This document shows positions 14,201 through 29,200 of a DNA stretch of 64,000 nt, in pieces (the first letter of the stretch is position 1; every line of letters begins with the position of its first letter). The DNA is from Odontesthes bonariensis (lineage: Eukaryota; Chordata; Actinopteri; Atheriniformes; Atherinopsidae): contig NC_134528.1 of the NCBI RefSeq assembly GCF_027942865.1, positions 13,267,586-13,331,585 of the forward strand, given 5' to 3'. The notes below the pieces were generated by a model. That model saw only the letters and a program-made list of their open reading frames with translations, had not been told where the DNA came from and did not search any database. The position numbers were made by a program, and so were the translations under genes.

Positions 14201-17200
14201 GCTGCTGGAGGTCACTCAGTGATGAAGTGTTGGAATAGATCATAATGACAGCCTACACCTCAACCCACAGTATGGTGTCATTTTCATAGGAAGAGTTAGC
14301 CATGTAGTTTCAGCTCCTGCCTTTTGCCCAATGTCCACATTTTGTTTATATCTGTGGGCTTATCAAAGTGTGATGACCTTTACTCATAGCTGCAGCACAA
14401 TGGCCAGTAACCTATCAGACCTAAACTTTTTAGGATTGTATAGAGTAATATTCTATACCAGAGTGAAAAGCTTCAACCTAGCCAATGTGGTGTTTCCTAA
14501 CTTTATCCCACTAAATTATCTAATTTCCTGTGAAAAAACACCAAATTGGCCACTCATTAAGCTGTAAGTAGCTGCCTCCTTCATCCACACATGAGATAGG
14601 CATTATTAATGACAAACTGTAGTAACTGTGACTGGCAACGGCTAGATCGGTGACCCTACAACAAAATGGCTCCTGAGTCAGTGCTTGATAAATGCAGGAC
14701 ACCGGTTCATTCTATTTATCAGCAAATATGATGCTGCTAGATCATGACACTTAGCTAAAAAAAAACAGCCAGTTGTGGGTTTTTCTACTCCTGTCATCAG
14801 CATTGACCGTTTATTAGCCTCTCCCGGGATTTATACTCCAGCACTAACAGCCAGTGTAATTACGGATATGAAAAGTTGTAGTAAGAAGGCAGTATGCAAT
14901 TGGAGAAATATGATAACGAGGCATATTTCCAGCAAAAATTGAGTGTCAAATTGCTGGTTGAAAATTATGCCAGGAGAAACCATAACAGTTAAATGAGCTT
15001 ATAGTTATCTGTTTCCTCGGCTGTGAATATGAAGATGGATCTATCAAATCTAGAATTTGTGGAATTTTCCTTGTCCCACACTAATAGAATTAAAGTGGCA
15101 GATATGGCAAAAGGAGAGCCTTTCTCATACTCATAGTTTCATCATGCTGAATGTTGGGGAGATTTGGGGCAGCTCAGATATGATTCCCAGTGGAGAGAGA
15201 GAAGAAAGGAGGTCCTGTTGCCTTTCCAACACAAGCGTGGGTGGTTCTTAATTGAATGGAAACACTGCTTTGCATTGTTGGTCCTGTGGAGAAGCTCTCA
15301 CTGGATAGTAATTTATCTACTGGAAAAAGGTTTTCATAGGTTCGTTCCACAGCCCACAGATTGTCTAAATAAACAAAATCTCTTAGTTTTTTGTTTTGTG
15401 ATCTTGGCTAAATCTAACAGAGCAACTTGTTGTGATAGGACAGTACATACAGATTGATAGATTTTGTAACACAGTCAGGCTGTGCCTATTGCATTAGTGT
15501 GTTAATACACACAGACCAGCTGCGATTATGGTGTGAGTCCCATCTTTTTCAGCTGTTAACTTCTGTGCGAGTTGCTGAAATTTCGGGCGGAATAATTAGC
15601 TGTTCCATGGTTCTTCTTCTGGCTCTATTGTTCATGCATTATTTATAGTGGCATCTGCCAGAGTTGTCCCTGTTCTGGTTTAGCTTTTCTATGCCTTGCT
15701 GCAGGCAGAGCGATAAATGCATCCAGTCTGCTTGTGAGTCTGTCTTCACTCCTGGCTGGCACAACGTTACTCTCAAGATTCAATCAGAGATAAAGTTTTA
15801 CCAATATACAAACAGAACTATTCAATGCTTTTTTTGTTTGTTTTTTAAAGTATTGATAATGAAAACTGATAGAACACTGGGTTTTATTTTTACTCATAGG
15901 ACAAGAAACGTCTCACATCACAATGTCCAATAGTTGCTCTAGTCTAAAGTGTTGAACTGAAGATGCCACAAAGAAACCTAAACTATGACCTTTATGGTCT
16001 GTTTGTTTGTCTAAACCTAATAAAATAGCAACTGAAAATAATAGAAAGTCTAAAACAAATTGTAGTGCAGTAACAAATTGTAAAAATAATGGTATCAAAA
16101 TGATAACAGACAGCAAAGAAAACAAAGATAACAGAAATTAAAATTAGAAAAAAAAAAAAAACCCGCAAAGGTATCAGATTGGATGCAAACCTTAATCTCT
16201 TTGGTAAAAGTCCTTTGTTTAGCTTCATCACCACTACACACTGTTACCTCTGCAGAGAAAAAGAAACATGTCAATCATGTGACTCCTGTAGAAAAAAAAT
16301 CAGACCAGAAAGAAACGTGCATGTCACAAATTTAGAGCATCCAATGTGAATAATACTTTTGCACTTGTCCACGAGAGAGTTTACAGTTCAACCTGAGGAG
16401 ATCATGAATGTTTGTGCATAAGGTCATGGAGATCCTTAACTATACTGCACTTAAATGTTTGATACATCTGGTATCTGTTACCCTCGCTCTGTAGTGGCTT
16501 TCATTAAAACCATTCTTTTAACCATTCAGGTTCTTTTGTTTATTTTGCACTGTTGTCAATGCCCTTAGAACTTGACTATAAAGTTAACATTTTGTAGAGC
16601 AGTGCCATTGATAACTTGGCTTTGGATTTAATTTCTTGACTTCAAGCATTTTTGCAGCACCGCAAGATTTTTTTCTTGTTAGACTTAAATCCATTTGTAT
16701 CCTGTAACCACTGTTTGCCTTGATTTATTTTTCTTGCTTGCTTCTCACATTATCATGGATAGATAGACCCGTAGGTGACGATTGTATTTTCTGACAGAAC
16801 AGGTAGGGGCAGTCTACAACACCCCCACAAATGCTGGCTGAATTGCTAGCAGTCCTTCATTAAAACTCCTACAGCACCTAGACTTGGATGATGAGGCAAA
16901 GCATTAATGGAATGCTGATTGGTTGAAAGTTAGCTTGGACAGGGACAGTTCAATACAATAAGAATGAGGCAAAAAAAAAAAAACAACTCTAAAGATCAAA
17001 GAAGAACAGATGAAAAACACAGACAATAGATGCACTGGATAACCTTCATTATTTTAACACTATCACAAAACAGGTTTTTGTCCACTGACTTCTGTTGATC
17101 AATATTATCTGATTCAGCTTTTTAATTTTGCCCTGGCCTTCACATTTCAATTGTCAAAACACTGTAATATCTCACAGTACTGTACTAAAGCAAGTGTGCT

Positions 17201-20200
17201 TTATATGTGATAGCAAAAGGCAATTTATTTTTTTGGACAGTAAAAAAATATCCTTTATTTTTTTCTTTTAATCTATGGATTCCCATGTCTGGTAATTCAA
17301 ATATTAAATATCACAGCGTATAGACAATATCGTATAATTAGATTTATTTTCTGTGAAGGGTCCAGCTGCTTGGAACAGAAATTTACTACCATTCCCTCAG
17401 AAGTGTATTTTTTCATGTGTCAGAGGAAAAATGGAGAACATAAAGTTGAGGACATGTGTTTATAATCCTTTGAAATTCATCTGCCTCTAAACTACATTTA
17501 GATTACCCTCTATTTATCCACAATTACCTTTATTGTTATCATTCACAAACAGGAAGCTGAGCACTCAGTTTATCCTTCACTGGGTAAACCCTATCGAAAA
17601 GGTTTCACCTGCTACAAACACCGTTGAGCAAGGGGTTACTCAGGGGACCTGTTATTTCAGTGGAAATAATTACACCTGGAAAAGTGCCTGCAAACATGGC
17701 TGTGCAAATACTTTATTCACTAGCGCTGTCCTAAATATAATCAGGAACTCCTCATTATTGATGTATGAGTGTTTGAGGTCAGCATTATTGTTATGAATCG
17801 TCTGGACCTCTGCTGCATTAGATACATGATCTGGGCAACAGAGCTGTATCACTTATTCTCAGCAGCAATAGTTGCAATAATGGAAGGTGCTCAAGTTTAA
17901 CCTGGCATTGATATATTCTTTGCCAGAAGCTACAAATCATTCACTGTTGAAACAGCAGGGCATGTGCTGTACAATTAGGCCAGGCAGATACAAAAACTGA
18001 GGACATGCTCTTGCCTGGGGAGAAACAGCCCCATTTTACTGTCTTTTGTGTGTTTGAAATTCACATTGGACAAGATAAGCTTGTCCGTCCCACAGCTACA
18101 TATGGAGGAGCGGGTAGAGTTGAGCCTCCTGTCTACATTAACTGCACTAAGCAAGATGGAGATGTCAAGGATTTGCTTGGAAAAGACTCTGATCCTGTTT
18201 GTATGCAAGCATTCCTAACATGTGGTGAATATATTTGTTTGTCTGTGTGTTGGATAGACACTACAAAGTCATATTGAAATGACCTTAATCAAGTAAATCT
18301 TATAGCAGGGATACGGAGCAGAGCTAAAGCGTTAATAGCTTTTTTTCTCAGTTGAAAGAGCCCAACAGAATCTAATTTCTGCATGATGTAGTCCATCCGA
18401 AAGCCGTAACGTGACATCTCAGTGTGCCTCCTTGTTTTACTGTAATATCCCTCTCCCACTGCGGGATATTAGCATTATCAGCAGCCACAACAACCCGATT
18501 TGTCCTCATTGGCAGGGCAGACGGGGCCATTAAGTGTAATCAGCCAGCTAGCATATTTAACTTAGCTACTCCTTCGAGAAGTCTCATTCAGATCCCTGCA
18601 GCATTTCAGCTGGGATGGTTATCATCATTATGTTCTATAAACTGTGCTGCTGTTTTGTAAAGTTCTGAAAGTTGTGAACGGGCTTCAGTAAACTTGTTAT
18701 TTATGTAAACAGCTGGCATAGCTGTTAGAATTTGCAAACAACAAATTAAATTATGACCACAGGCGATGATAGATGTTCAAGTCATGATTTCAGGAAGTTC
18801 GCCGCTCACACATGCTGACACTACATTGCAGCCTACTCAAATGATTGCATAGCTGCTCATTACAACAAAAGCTTGGCTGTAACCGCAAACACCAACTAAT
18901 ATCTGGCTTTTATAATCAGTAGGGAAATAGCATTCATTCCAGTTCTGGTTGGCAGTGAACAAGCCAACTTTTGCCCCTTTTCTGGCTCAATGTTATCAAC
19001 AATACCTATCATTTAGGCAATAAAGGCTTGATTGAAATGAATTCTTTGAATCTTTATCATCTCAACCACAATTCCATCTGTCTTCATTCAAGCAAGCACT
19101 TGAACATCCTTCAGTATGCTATGAGTACTGGCCAACATGCTGGCCAATATGCTGCTTTCTACCATTTATTTATCTTGTTTTTTAGTGCAGTTGAGACAGC
19201 ATGATACATCAGAATAATTAAAAAAAAAGGAAGGAAAACATATCTACTAACTCATATTTAGAAAAGCTTAAAATACATGCTAAACTAGGTGCAAAAAGGA
19301 AAGCTATCCTTGCCATTAAAAACATGTCTTTTGTCCCAATTGTTATTGCAATAATGTTCCAGAAGGTGATCCTTAGTGGCTTTTTAAAATGAAAATAAAA
19401 TTTCTAACATGCACAAGATTGAGCACCACAAAACAAAACAACCAAAATAACTTGTGCTGGACTTACATAATCCACCAAGTAGTAATGTTGGTCAGTGTCG
19501 TATTTGCTGGTAAAGAGAGACCTACTTGGTTGTTTAGTTTGGAGGATTTGTTGAAAATGGTTAAATTTATCATCAAGTCTTCCTCTTTTTTCTTTCTGAC
19601 ATTTTACTATCCTGTCTGTGGCACTTAGCCCCAAATTCACAGGCTATTCTAAACACATATTATTTTTTAATATGAAGTTGTAAATATAGAGTTTCATCAT
19701 TGAAAAAGTTTTCAAAGTTTAAATTTAGATGTATAAGAAGAGGTCTTCAGTCAGTGTCAGCAGTCGCTTAAGATTTCCATGAAGATGGCTTTTGTTTTAA
19801 GATGTGCAACTTGAAAGCCTTGTTTTTTTTCCTCATCTGAGGAAAAAAAAAGAATCTGTTTGTTAGAGTCGAATTCACTTTCTTAGCATCCATTCATGTT
19901 TATTATTGATTCAAGATCTCTCGATAAGGTCAGGATACCAACACCAAACAAGATTTATGTTCTTTCATCTGTTTATGTTTGCTGATAACTTTTTGTGTTT
20001 GCAGATCAATTCTACAAAGTGAAAAAAAAAACCTGCTGGCCAAATGCCTCAGTTTGTCTTATTACTGGCTTTCTGCTAATATTATATGCACAAGCAGCAT
20101 GGCTCAGCACAGTAAAGACAGCCCTGCATAAGCTTCGAGCTCCCTGGGGCATCTGTGTTGAGCTCAACCTGAAGGCTCGCCTCTTCTCTTTCTGCCTCTT

Positions 20201-23200
20201 TGTTTTGCAAACAGAGGGGAGGGAGCGATAAGATGCTGCAGAGACTCTGCTGTTCCAGGGTTCTGCTTGGCTCAGCAGTGGGGTCCAACAAAATCCATTT
20301 TTCTGCATCCCTCCTCCTCTCCAATTACTGCATCTCTCAGAGCATGCAATGCCTTGATTTGGCCACGGAGTCCACTACAGCAAAGAGTCTGGCCACTGTT
20401 TGATGTGTCACTTCATCAGCAACTTAAGACCAAAGCTAAAGGACCCCTGAGAGGTTTTTTTCTGTGATGCAGCTTTCTGAAACTCTTATTATCTCATGGC
20501 AGAAGCCTTATAGAAAATCTTCTCATAATAAGGCATTAATGTTATCAGATTCCTGTATAAGGTTGAAACAAGCCTCTTTTATGTTATTTATACATAAACC
20601 AGTGTGCACCTTTACAGAAAATGCCATTACGGTTTAATTGTCTGCAACCGTCGGCAAAAACTAATCTCCTCAGTCAGCCTGATTTCCTCTGCATTTCAGC
20701 ACTTAGGAAATGTTTCAGGTGGATGCCCGTTTGGCAGCTGGCTACCTCACAGTTTAGGAGAAAAGACGTGCCCTTCAGTGAGCAGAGATGGCTGCAGATT
20801 GTGCTCCGTGCTGTGCTGCATTGCAGGAGGCGTCTTACCTTGTGAAACAACATGTGTCCTTTGCCTGCAAGCCCCCAAGCACTCCAGCTCAGATGATCAA
20901 TTTGATCCAGCTCTGTGTTGCTTAGCTGCAACTTAATCCCATAATGCTTTGGTATTTGTTGCAGTCGAAACACCCCCATTTTTCTCTTTGGGTTTGTTGT
21001 CTTGTCTTTGGATTTTGACAAAAAAAAAAAGTCTTGCTTTACCTCTTGCTTCTTTCACCTCTTGCTTCTTTCACATACATGCAGTCAGCTTCAGAAGGAT
21101 GAAACACAGCATTAGATCATGTCATGCTTCTTGTTCTGTGAGTACGGAGAAAAAAACCTTAGACCCTCCTTGTTTTAATAAAAGCAAACTGAGATACTAC
21201 TGCTGGTGCAGAATTATGCCACATATTTTGGCATGTGGGATCAGACAAGATGTGAAAATATGTCTTTAGCTGTTGCTGTGATTCCTGCAATGTGTTCCAG
21301 TTTAAGTGTAATATTTAGCTACTCCAAAGCCACTGGGCTCAGGTAAGAACAAAAAAACATGCAGCATAATTTTGGACAATCTTAACACATTTCTAAGTGT
21401 TTCAATCTGTGGTTCATACACTAGAGTCTGTCTCAGTTCTCTACCGTTTTCAAAGCCAGCAGGGCACAAGCAGAATGAGACATTACCTCCACCACTTAGG
21501 CCCCAGCATGCTGAATCAAGTCACCATAATGACATGGCAAAGGCAAGATGCACTCCCGCTGCTCCACAGTAACTACAGAAATGAAGATTGGAAAGTAGAT
21601 TCACGTCAGCCTCCTCCCGTGTGCCCTTTTGCAGCAATTTAAAGTGAGCAGGAAGATGTAGCTAATTCATCTGCATTAATCAGGCAAAGTACATTATTGT
21701 GCAAATGATCGCTAGGGGAATGATGAACTGACATTGCCCTGCCAGTCAGATGGGCAGACACACGTTGGTGATCTGACAGGATGACACAGCTAGAGCATAG
21801 AGTGGAGCAATCAGCAGAGGGAAGCCTTTCATAGGTCTTTCTTTCATTACAGACATGACCCAGATCACCAGTCTATCCGTCAGTTGTGTTTATCCAGTCA
21901 CCAACAGAGTAAATGACTTCATGAAGCTGGATAAATGACAACCGGAGGAGATGCAGGATGTCCAGATCATCATTTAACCTCTAACTCATATCCTGCAGCT
22001 TAAGTTATGTTCTCACTGCAAATATCTGTCTTCAGAAAATCAATAAGGAATAGTGCTGGTGATGAAGCAAGTAGTTATTGCCCTGAGAGTGAGGGATTTC
22101 ATCAGGAAAAGTTTCTCCACCTAAATTCTTAATATGTCTGTATCTGAGTTTTTAGCTGAGATTTTTGATAGCAGCACGAAGATTTGCTGAATGATGACAA
22201 TTTAAAAATATGTTTCAAAACTTGTATCTGGATCCAAAATCAGCATAACAATCATGATACTGACTATCTGAAAAATACATCCATCTTAGAAAATTTAGAC
22301 CTTTGATCAAGGAGCAATGGCTATGTTGTGCAAAACAAAAAAATAAAAAATGCTCTAATCACTATGAAATGTTCTAGGTTTGAATTGTTTCATAGTGCAA
22401 AAATGTGCTCTTTTGCTTGGCTCGTCGCCAGGAATCCTTTTTGCTTCTCCAAACTGACAGCGCTCTCACTGCTGTCTGCCATAGGTTAGACACTGACTAT
22501 TCATAGGTACTTCCCACAACCCAACCTCAGAAAAATGGACATGTATAATCACTTTAAAAATCCCATCTGGTTTGCAAAATATTCTGTAAAAGTTTTCACT
22601 AATATTTTTGTTGGGCCATTCAAATGTGTCTGAGAGTTTTGTTGACTGGCTGAAATCTGTGGAAGAGGAAATAGTAAGCAGTTCTTCATTCAAAGGAAAA
22701 CTAGATAGGTGAATCCTCCACCAAAAGCAATTGGCTTTTGTTGTAGAAAGTGATATGCACATGGACCTAAATTCAATAGATTCTTCCTTTAGCCATGCTT
22801 CACCTTTTCAACAAGTTTCACAAAATTTAGCATGGTAGTTTAATAATTTTAATAATCTTGCCACCAGAAAAAAACTGCTACATCTCAACATTTTTGGAAT
22901 ATCAACAAGAAAATGGCCATTTTCAGTCTTACGCCCAATTTTTACTCCCTCTCTTGATCATCACATTGTAGCGCACTAAGTCCCCTTTAGTGTAGTTTTA
23001 AAATATGAAGATTAATCCAGTATACTTCAATAAATATCCCCCAGTGTCTTTAACAGACTGCCATCACCATGGTAAATCAAAACATAGAGGAGAAGATTGC
23101 TGCCAAGGTTGAATGTAACTTGCAAGTTAGCAACTCCACCAAATTAGTGTTGAAAATGTAGAAAGAATAATAGGGAGGGCTCCACAGTTCTGTTGCGTAC

Positions 23201-26200
23201 ATTATAATGACTTCCTGTCTTTACACCTGCAGAACATACATCAGAGCGGTAAAGCTAGCTCCCTAGGCCAGTAAAACTGTGGACTGCAGTCAGTCCAACC
23301 TGCACAAACTCAATATTTACTGTTTTGAAAATAGCAAAAAAAAAGACCAACAAACTCAGCCAAAACTATCAAAAACTTACAATATTGCTTCAAGCACTGA
23401 GAAAGAGACAGTATGGCTGGGGTTGGCTGGTTCCAGGTATTCAGTGGTGTTTATGTCACAGGCAGACGAGGCTCAGGCAAGGTGAGGTAGACGTTAACTC
23501 AGACGAGTGCAGTCAGGCTTGCCGCCAAACACTGTCAGCCTAATGCCAGCGCGCGTAGTCTGGGAGGAGCGGTCGCAGCATCTGGATAGTCAAGCTCCAT
23601 TAGGCTCCTGGCTCTGTTTTACACCGGCTGCATTACGGCCTTGTTGACAAATGGCAGAAGAGGTGGTGTGTGTGATATGAATCACATAACTCAGGGGACC
23701 TCCAGCATGTATATCATACCACCTCGACCCCCTGGTTCCTGATCGTTTCCCTCGCTCCCTGTTGTCAGAGCTTGCTGTGAACATCAGCAGCAGCCTGGCT
23801 GGGATTCAGTGGGACAGCATTAGCTCTCAACCTTGGTGAAGGACTAAATGCAGCCTCAGCCTGGTGTCCTTGCTGTCACACTGCTGCTGGGAGAAGATAA
23901 GCACTCCAGCCTTCAGGACATGTTGTCGGGCTTCCATTGGTCCTGGCAGTAATGTGAGCTGGGTAATCGCAGAAATCCCTGCAAATAATTAATTAAGTAC
24001 ATCTGATGTAAGACATGGGCCCACAGGCTTTAATGATGAGAGCAGTGTTTTCAGTCTTCCGTAACCTCTGCCTGATTGCTTATTTTATGCTTTAGTGTCA
24101 ACCTGAAAGTTAAGTGATTCAGCTATTATCTTGATTTTTTTTGATACAGCGTTGGAGGTGTTTCACATGACATATTAAAAGTTTCTTCTTCTCATATGAC
24201 TCATCGTAGAAATCGAGGTGATAAATAACAAATGGTAATGCTTCTTATTTGGCAGGAGAAAGTGAGAAAATACTTACCTCAAAGAAACTGTTTTTCTGTT
24301 TTCCTGCTTTGGCTCCTCAATATTTTAAAGGCATCCTTTGGCTTTTTGGCTTGTCCTTGTGAGGCTTATAAATTGTCCATAAAGATGCTGTCACAGCACT
24401 GTTAAATTAGCTAGGTATGGTTGTGTGTGTGTAGGCGTGTGTGTGTGTGCGTGTGTGTGTAAAAGAATTAGGTATATTTACAGAGTAGAGTTGCTGAAAT
24501 AAACCTCGTGGTGCTATATATCTCTCACACACACCAGAGCATTGGATGATGAAACACACACACTGAAGCAGAGGTGGATATTGATGTGTAATGCCCTTGG
24601 ACCAAAGCCAAGACAGTGAAATGGAATGAAAGGGAAGCAGTCACTCCCCTGTTAACTCAAGGTTGTCCTTTACAGAAGACATATCTGTCTGTGTCGTCGA
24701 ATCTCTGCTTAGTAAACACGTGCATGCAGCTGCTTAAAAAAATAACAAAAAACATCTAGACCAGACCTGCCTGTTCACATCAATTTTCTTTGCACTTCCA
24801 AGGCTGATGCGGTGTGTCACAGCTAATCCACAACTTCTGAGCTGGCAGGAGGCTGTTGTTGTCTAACAAGTAAACACAGCCATAGAATGGGCCCCATAGT
24901 GATCGGGACCCCTGCCAGCGCATAGAAGTGCCAGCTGATCATCCTCAGTTAATAGGCGCTCATAATCCTCTGTGAATGTCTTATGTTGTCCCTCGAGAGG
25001 AGTGAGACTGTGGCATGTATTTGCAATCAGCGCGCATTAAGGGCTGACAGTTTAACTGCTGCCATAACTGCAACGAGACAATCCTCTCTTTGCATGCCGA
25101 ATGGAAGCAAAATTAAAACTGTATAGTGTTTTTTTCCCTTATGTCTAACAGCTTCTGTTTTTCTTTTGTTTTTTTCCTTCACTGCTGCTGGTCTCTGCCA
25201 CAGGAAGTCGAGGTTAGTGGCTCCTTTGTGAATTCATGTGATGCACTGTTTGTCTTTGCTTTGACACTTCTTCCAGGCTGATTGTGTCACCTCCCTGATG
25301 AGTAAGAGATAAAGCACAACCACTCTAACTCAGTTTAAGCTTCTGTGAAATAAGAACAAATGGGATTAGAAGAAATAACATGAAAAAAACACAAATTACA
25401 TCAAATCTTAAACCAAACAAACTCACAGTTGTTTCGGTAGTGTTGAAATAATATGAAACACTACTCAGAAATATAAATGTCGTCTTTTTAGGCTGGAACC
25501 TATACATTTGTTGAAAAAATAGCAGGTAAAAAAGCAACAAAACTATCCCTCTCACTCCCCTAAGTGCACAGTATTCAAGCTCCCTTCGGCTGAACTTGTT
25601 TGGCTTGACTTGAGAGCTCAGTTGTCGTATCCCCTCAGCAGAATTAGACTGAGCCAAACTGATCAGACCTGATCCTCGGGGTCCTTGCTGGACCTCGTGC
25701 CGAGTAAGTAACCACTGTACTGTTGATCCTCTCTGTCCTGACACAGAGAGAAATGGGGCAGAGTAAATGCAGCAAGGTGGACAAATAATTTTTTATTATC
25801 TTTCTAGTGCAACGCCACCAGGAAAATAATCAGTCTTAGTTTGTAAATAGTCCCTCTGCAACAGAGCAGGAGCAAATGATGTATTTAAAGTTCAGAGTCT
25901 TATTTTAGAAGCCACTTCTATTTCTTGACTGTGGAAAAGAAACACAGCTCAAGGTCCACCCCCTAACAAGATCAGGATCTCTTAAATTAGCACAGCTGTT
26001 ACAGAGATGGAGATATTGAAATTCTTTATGATCTGAACTATGCACTTAAATGTTGCCAATTTTTTTTTTGGTAAAGAGGAATGATCTCTCGTGCCGGCAC
26101 AAACAGATTACAAAATACTAAAATGACAGCAAGTACACATCTGTGGTCTCTGCAGCTCTCTGTGTGCGCATCCACAAGGGAATAAAATTTCAGCCTGAGT

Positions 26201-29200
26201 CTCGGGGACCCTGTGAGCCAAAGTCACCTCCAGAACAAATCCTTTAGGGGGACACAGGCTGCCGTTCTGGCTTGATGATCTCTTGCTGCTTTCTGGGTGA
26301 TAGATTTACTTTGCTTTAGATGTGTCTGTGATGTCTGTGGTTAAGATTTGTTCTGAAATAAACAGTTTTTATAATTAAATCAGAAAAACAATGTAAACCT
26401 TCAGGATAAATCAAGAAATAAACTAATCATTGATTATCACTGCTTCTGTTTTATTTTAGTTAGAAAATAAATATTGATAAATATGACTACCATTTAAATG
26501 GCTCTTGTTAAAAAGTAAAATGAATATTAAATATTTGAAGGGCCCCTGGTGCTTTTGCATGACTTTTTGCCATGGCAAAATGCCTGACTTCGTAACATTT
26601 ATGTATCACTTAAACACATTAATACCTTAGCATTAGCATGGACACTAGAGATGGGTTAATTTGGCATAAGATCAGCTGTTTAGAGGAATCTGACAGATCG
26701 TATTTTTAGATAGATTATTCACAGCCCGAACACTGCTACTGGCTTTTTTTCTTTTCTTTACAGCATCTGAGACAAATTTTAACCTGTGTTTGAAAAGTGT
26801 TTGAGCTGCATCTTCTGCTGTCTGTTTGTAAAATGTTAACTTGTCACGAAATAGAAAACTTTGCAGTTATGCATAAAACAGCGACATAACAACAACTGAA
26901 AGTACAAGGAAACAGTAACTTTATCCTAAAATGCAATTATTAAGGTAAAATCCCTTCAAAACATCAATAGTAGTGATAGGACTCAATCTCAGTTGTTGGG
27001 CTTGACAGTCGTTTGTGTAGTTCTATCACACAACCCCTCTGACTACCAAATGTGGACTTTCAAAACTCTTAATGTGATTTATTTTTGTGTCCTGTAGCAT
27101 GAAAAAACGTTTTTAAAAAAAATCCCATTTGCTGTGAGACTGAGTTGGAACAATCCCTTACAACTAACATATAAATGGTCAACGAATAATACCGCCTATA
27201 TTTTCAGCTGCTCCTATCCACTGCCTTTATGTCTTATTAAACCACAGCACATGTGGCACACTGATAGGAATTTTAATGCTGGTATGACATGAGGGCTGCA
27301 CGGTGTTGGAGTGGTCAGCACCGTCGCCTCACAGCAAGAGGGTTATTTTCAAATCCCGGCTGGGTGGAGTATGTATTGTGAATGCGTGGGTTCTCTCCAG
27401 CTTACTCTGGCTTCTCCCAACGCAAAAAAAAGATGCATGTCAGGTTAATTGGTGACTCTAAATTTTCCCCAGGTGGGTGTGAGCATGGCTGGTTGTTTGT
27501 CTCGTTTGTCTCTATGTGGCCCTAGACTTGCAACCTGTCCAGGGTGTACCCTGCCTCTCGCCTAATGACAGCTGGGATAGGCCTCATCAGATCACTTATT
27601 CACTGTGGCGCTCCCTGTCATTATAAATGAAGCCTTGAGAAAAATCCACCCCGCTGTGATTGCTCAGCTCCAGTGACCTGAGCAGGCTCCACTCACCATT
27701 CCCTGTCATAAACTGTTGAAATTCTGAAATCCAGAAATTCAGACACCCTATTGCAGAATAGGTCATTAACATTTTTTTTTAAAGATTGTTTTCCGATAAA
27801 TTAATTTGAATTTTTAGAAATCATTGAGCCACATGAATAAGTGATGCATATTGAGACACAAAGTCTCTAAACACTGAATTTGATTTCAAGGAGACTTTAA
27901 CTTAAGAAATTTTAAGAAAATGAATAAGTCCAAAATACTTATTGTATTGTGAGTCGAAAATGAGCACAGAAATTCTGTTGAAAAGAATCTCATCCTGATG
28001 AAAATCGTAATGGCTTTGTTTGTTATATAAATTGCTTTTAGCTCTCTGTTTAAAATGAAAAATTAATATATATATGACTTGTTTGAACAAATCTTTAATA
28101 TCATTCATGGCATATAGCACAGTTTTGGTATAACTTCGTCCATGTCCTTCCATTATACTGCCGAATTATTTATGCTCATTTGAATTTCAAGTATGAGCAT
28201 CAGCGTAAGAACTTCCTTGACTGTTTTTCCCTGCATGTATTATTAAATCCATTAATGTAGATATATTTTCTTTTTAGGACGACTACATCAAAAACACAGA
28301 AGAGAACACTGGCTCTGATGAAAGTAAGTCAGAAAACATTTTATGTATTGCAAAAGATTTACTGTGAATGTTTTTGGATGTTCTTTCTTCTGAAGTCTTG
28401 TGTTTAGGTAGTTTAGGTATGGCTTAAAGTTTGAGGGTACAACATTCCAAAACAGTATAACATTATAAATCAAACTTCCACGGCTCAATTCAAAAGCTAA
28501 GTGCTGTTCACTTTTGTGCATTAGCTCTAGCCAATGAAATGGCATGGCACACAATATCAAAGTGCTAACTTCTTTTATTAGTTGTTTGAGATCATTCAGC
28601 TCATGGTAAGCGCTCGTTTAAGGTGTCAGAGCTTGTGAGGGTGAGAACACAGCTGAGATTCAGGAAAGTAGAGGTTGAACCTTCAGTCGGATCCATTAGT
28701 TCGAAAGGCCTGCTGTAATTGCTTTTGTTGCTGAGGGCTTAGCTCAGAACTCCCACCTGGCTACATTTTCCTTACCTTTAGAAAAATGACTATTTTTGGC
28801 TATGGAGGAGGAACGGAAGCCAATGAATTCAGTTGTGCAATATCTCAGATAAAGGTCATGCGTTATGTATTTAACATGAAATATATGAAATAATGAAGTA
28901 TTTACAGCGCAGATTCATCTGCCGTTGCTCTTGTCTAATTATTATATGAAAGATGATTTAGGCCCAATTTAAGCCCAATTCGTAGGCTCAAAAGCTACAA
29001 GTAATTAAACGGATCATATTGTGTAATTGTAGGATTCCTTAGCTCTGAACTTATCCACTAGTTTTAGATTTTAAGAGCACATTCCTTTTTCAAAGGAAAA
29101 ATCTACAAAGAGAAGTGGTACTTAATCAATCCCCTAATTTCTGTCTTCAGAACTATTTCATATCTTTAAATTGCCAGTTAGTTATCAAACGCATGTATCA

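Larger units (their letters stand above)
4908..25203 (+). other. spock2: spock2 intron 1 (20.3 kb)
   Basis: Bounded by GAC|gtgagt and ccacag|GAA. Apart from the transposon at 7098-9526, the LTR-like block at 11371-11795 and microsatellites, I see no coding sequence. Mixed-composition stretches, for example about 21400-21800 and 23480-23960, could be conserved regulatory DNA, but this cannot be judged from one sequence. Confidence 0.8.
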
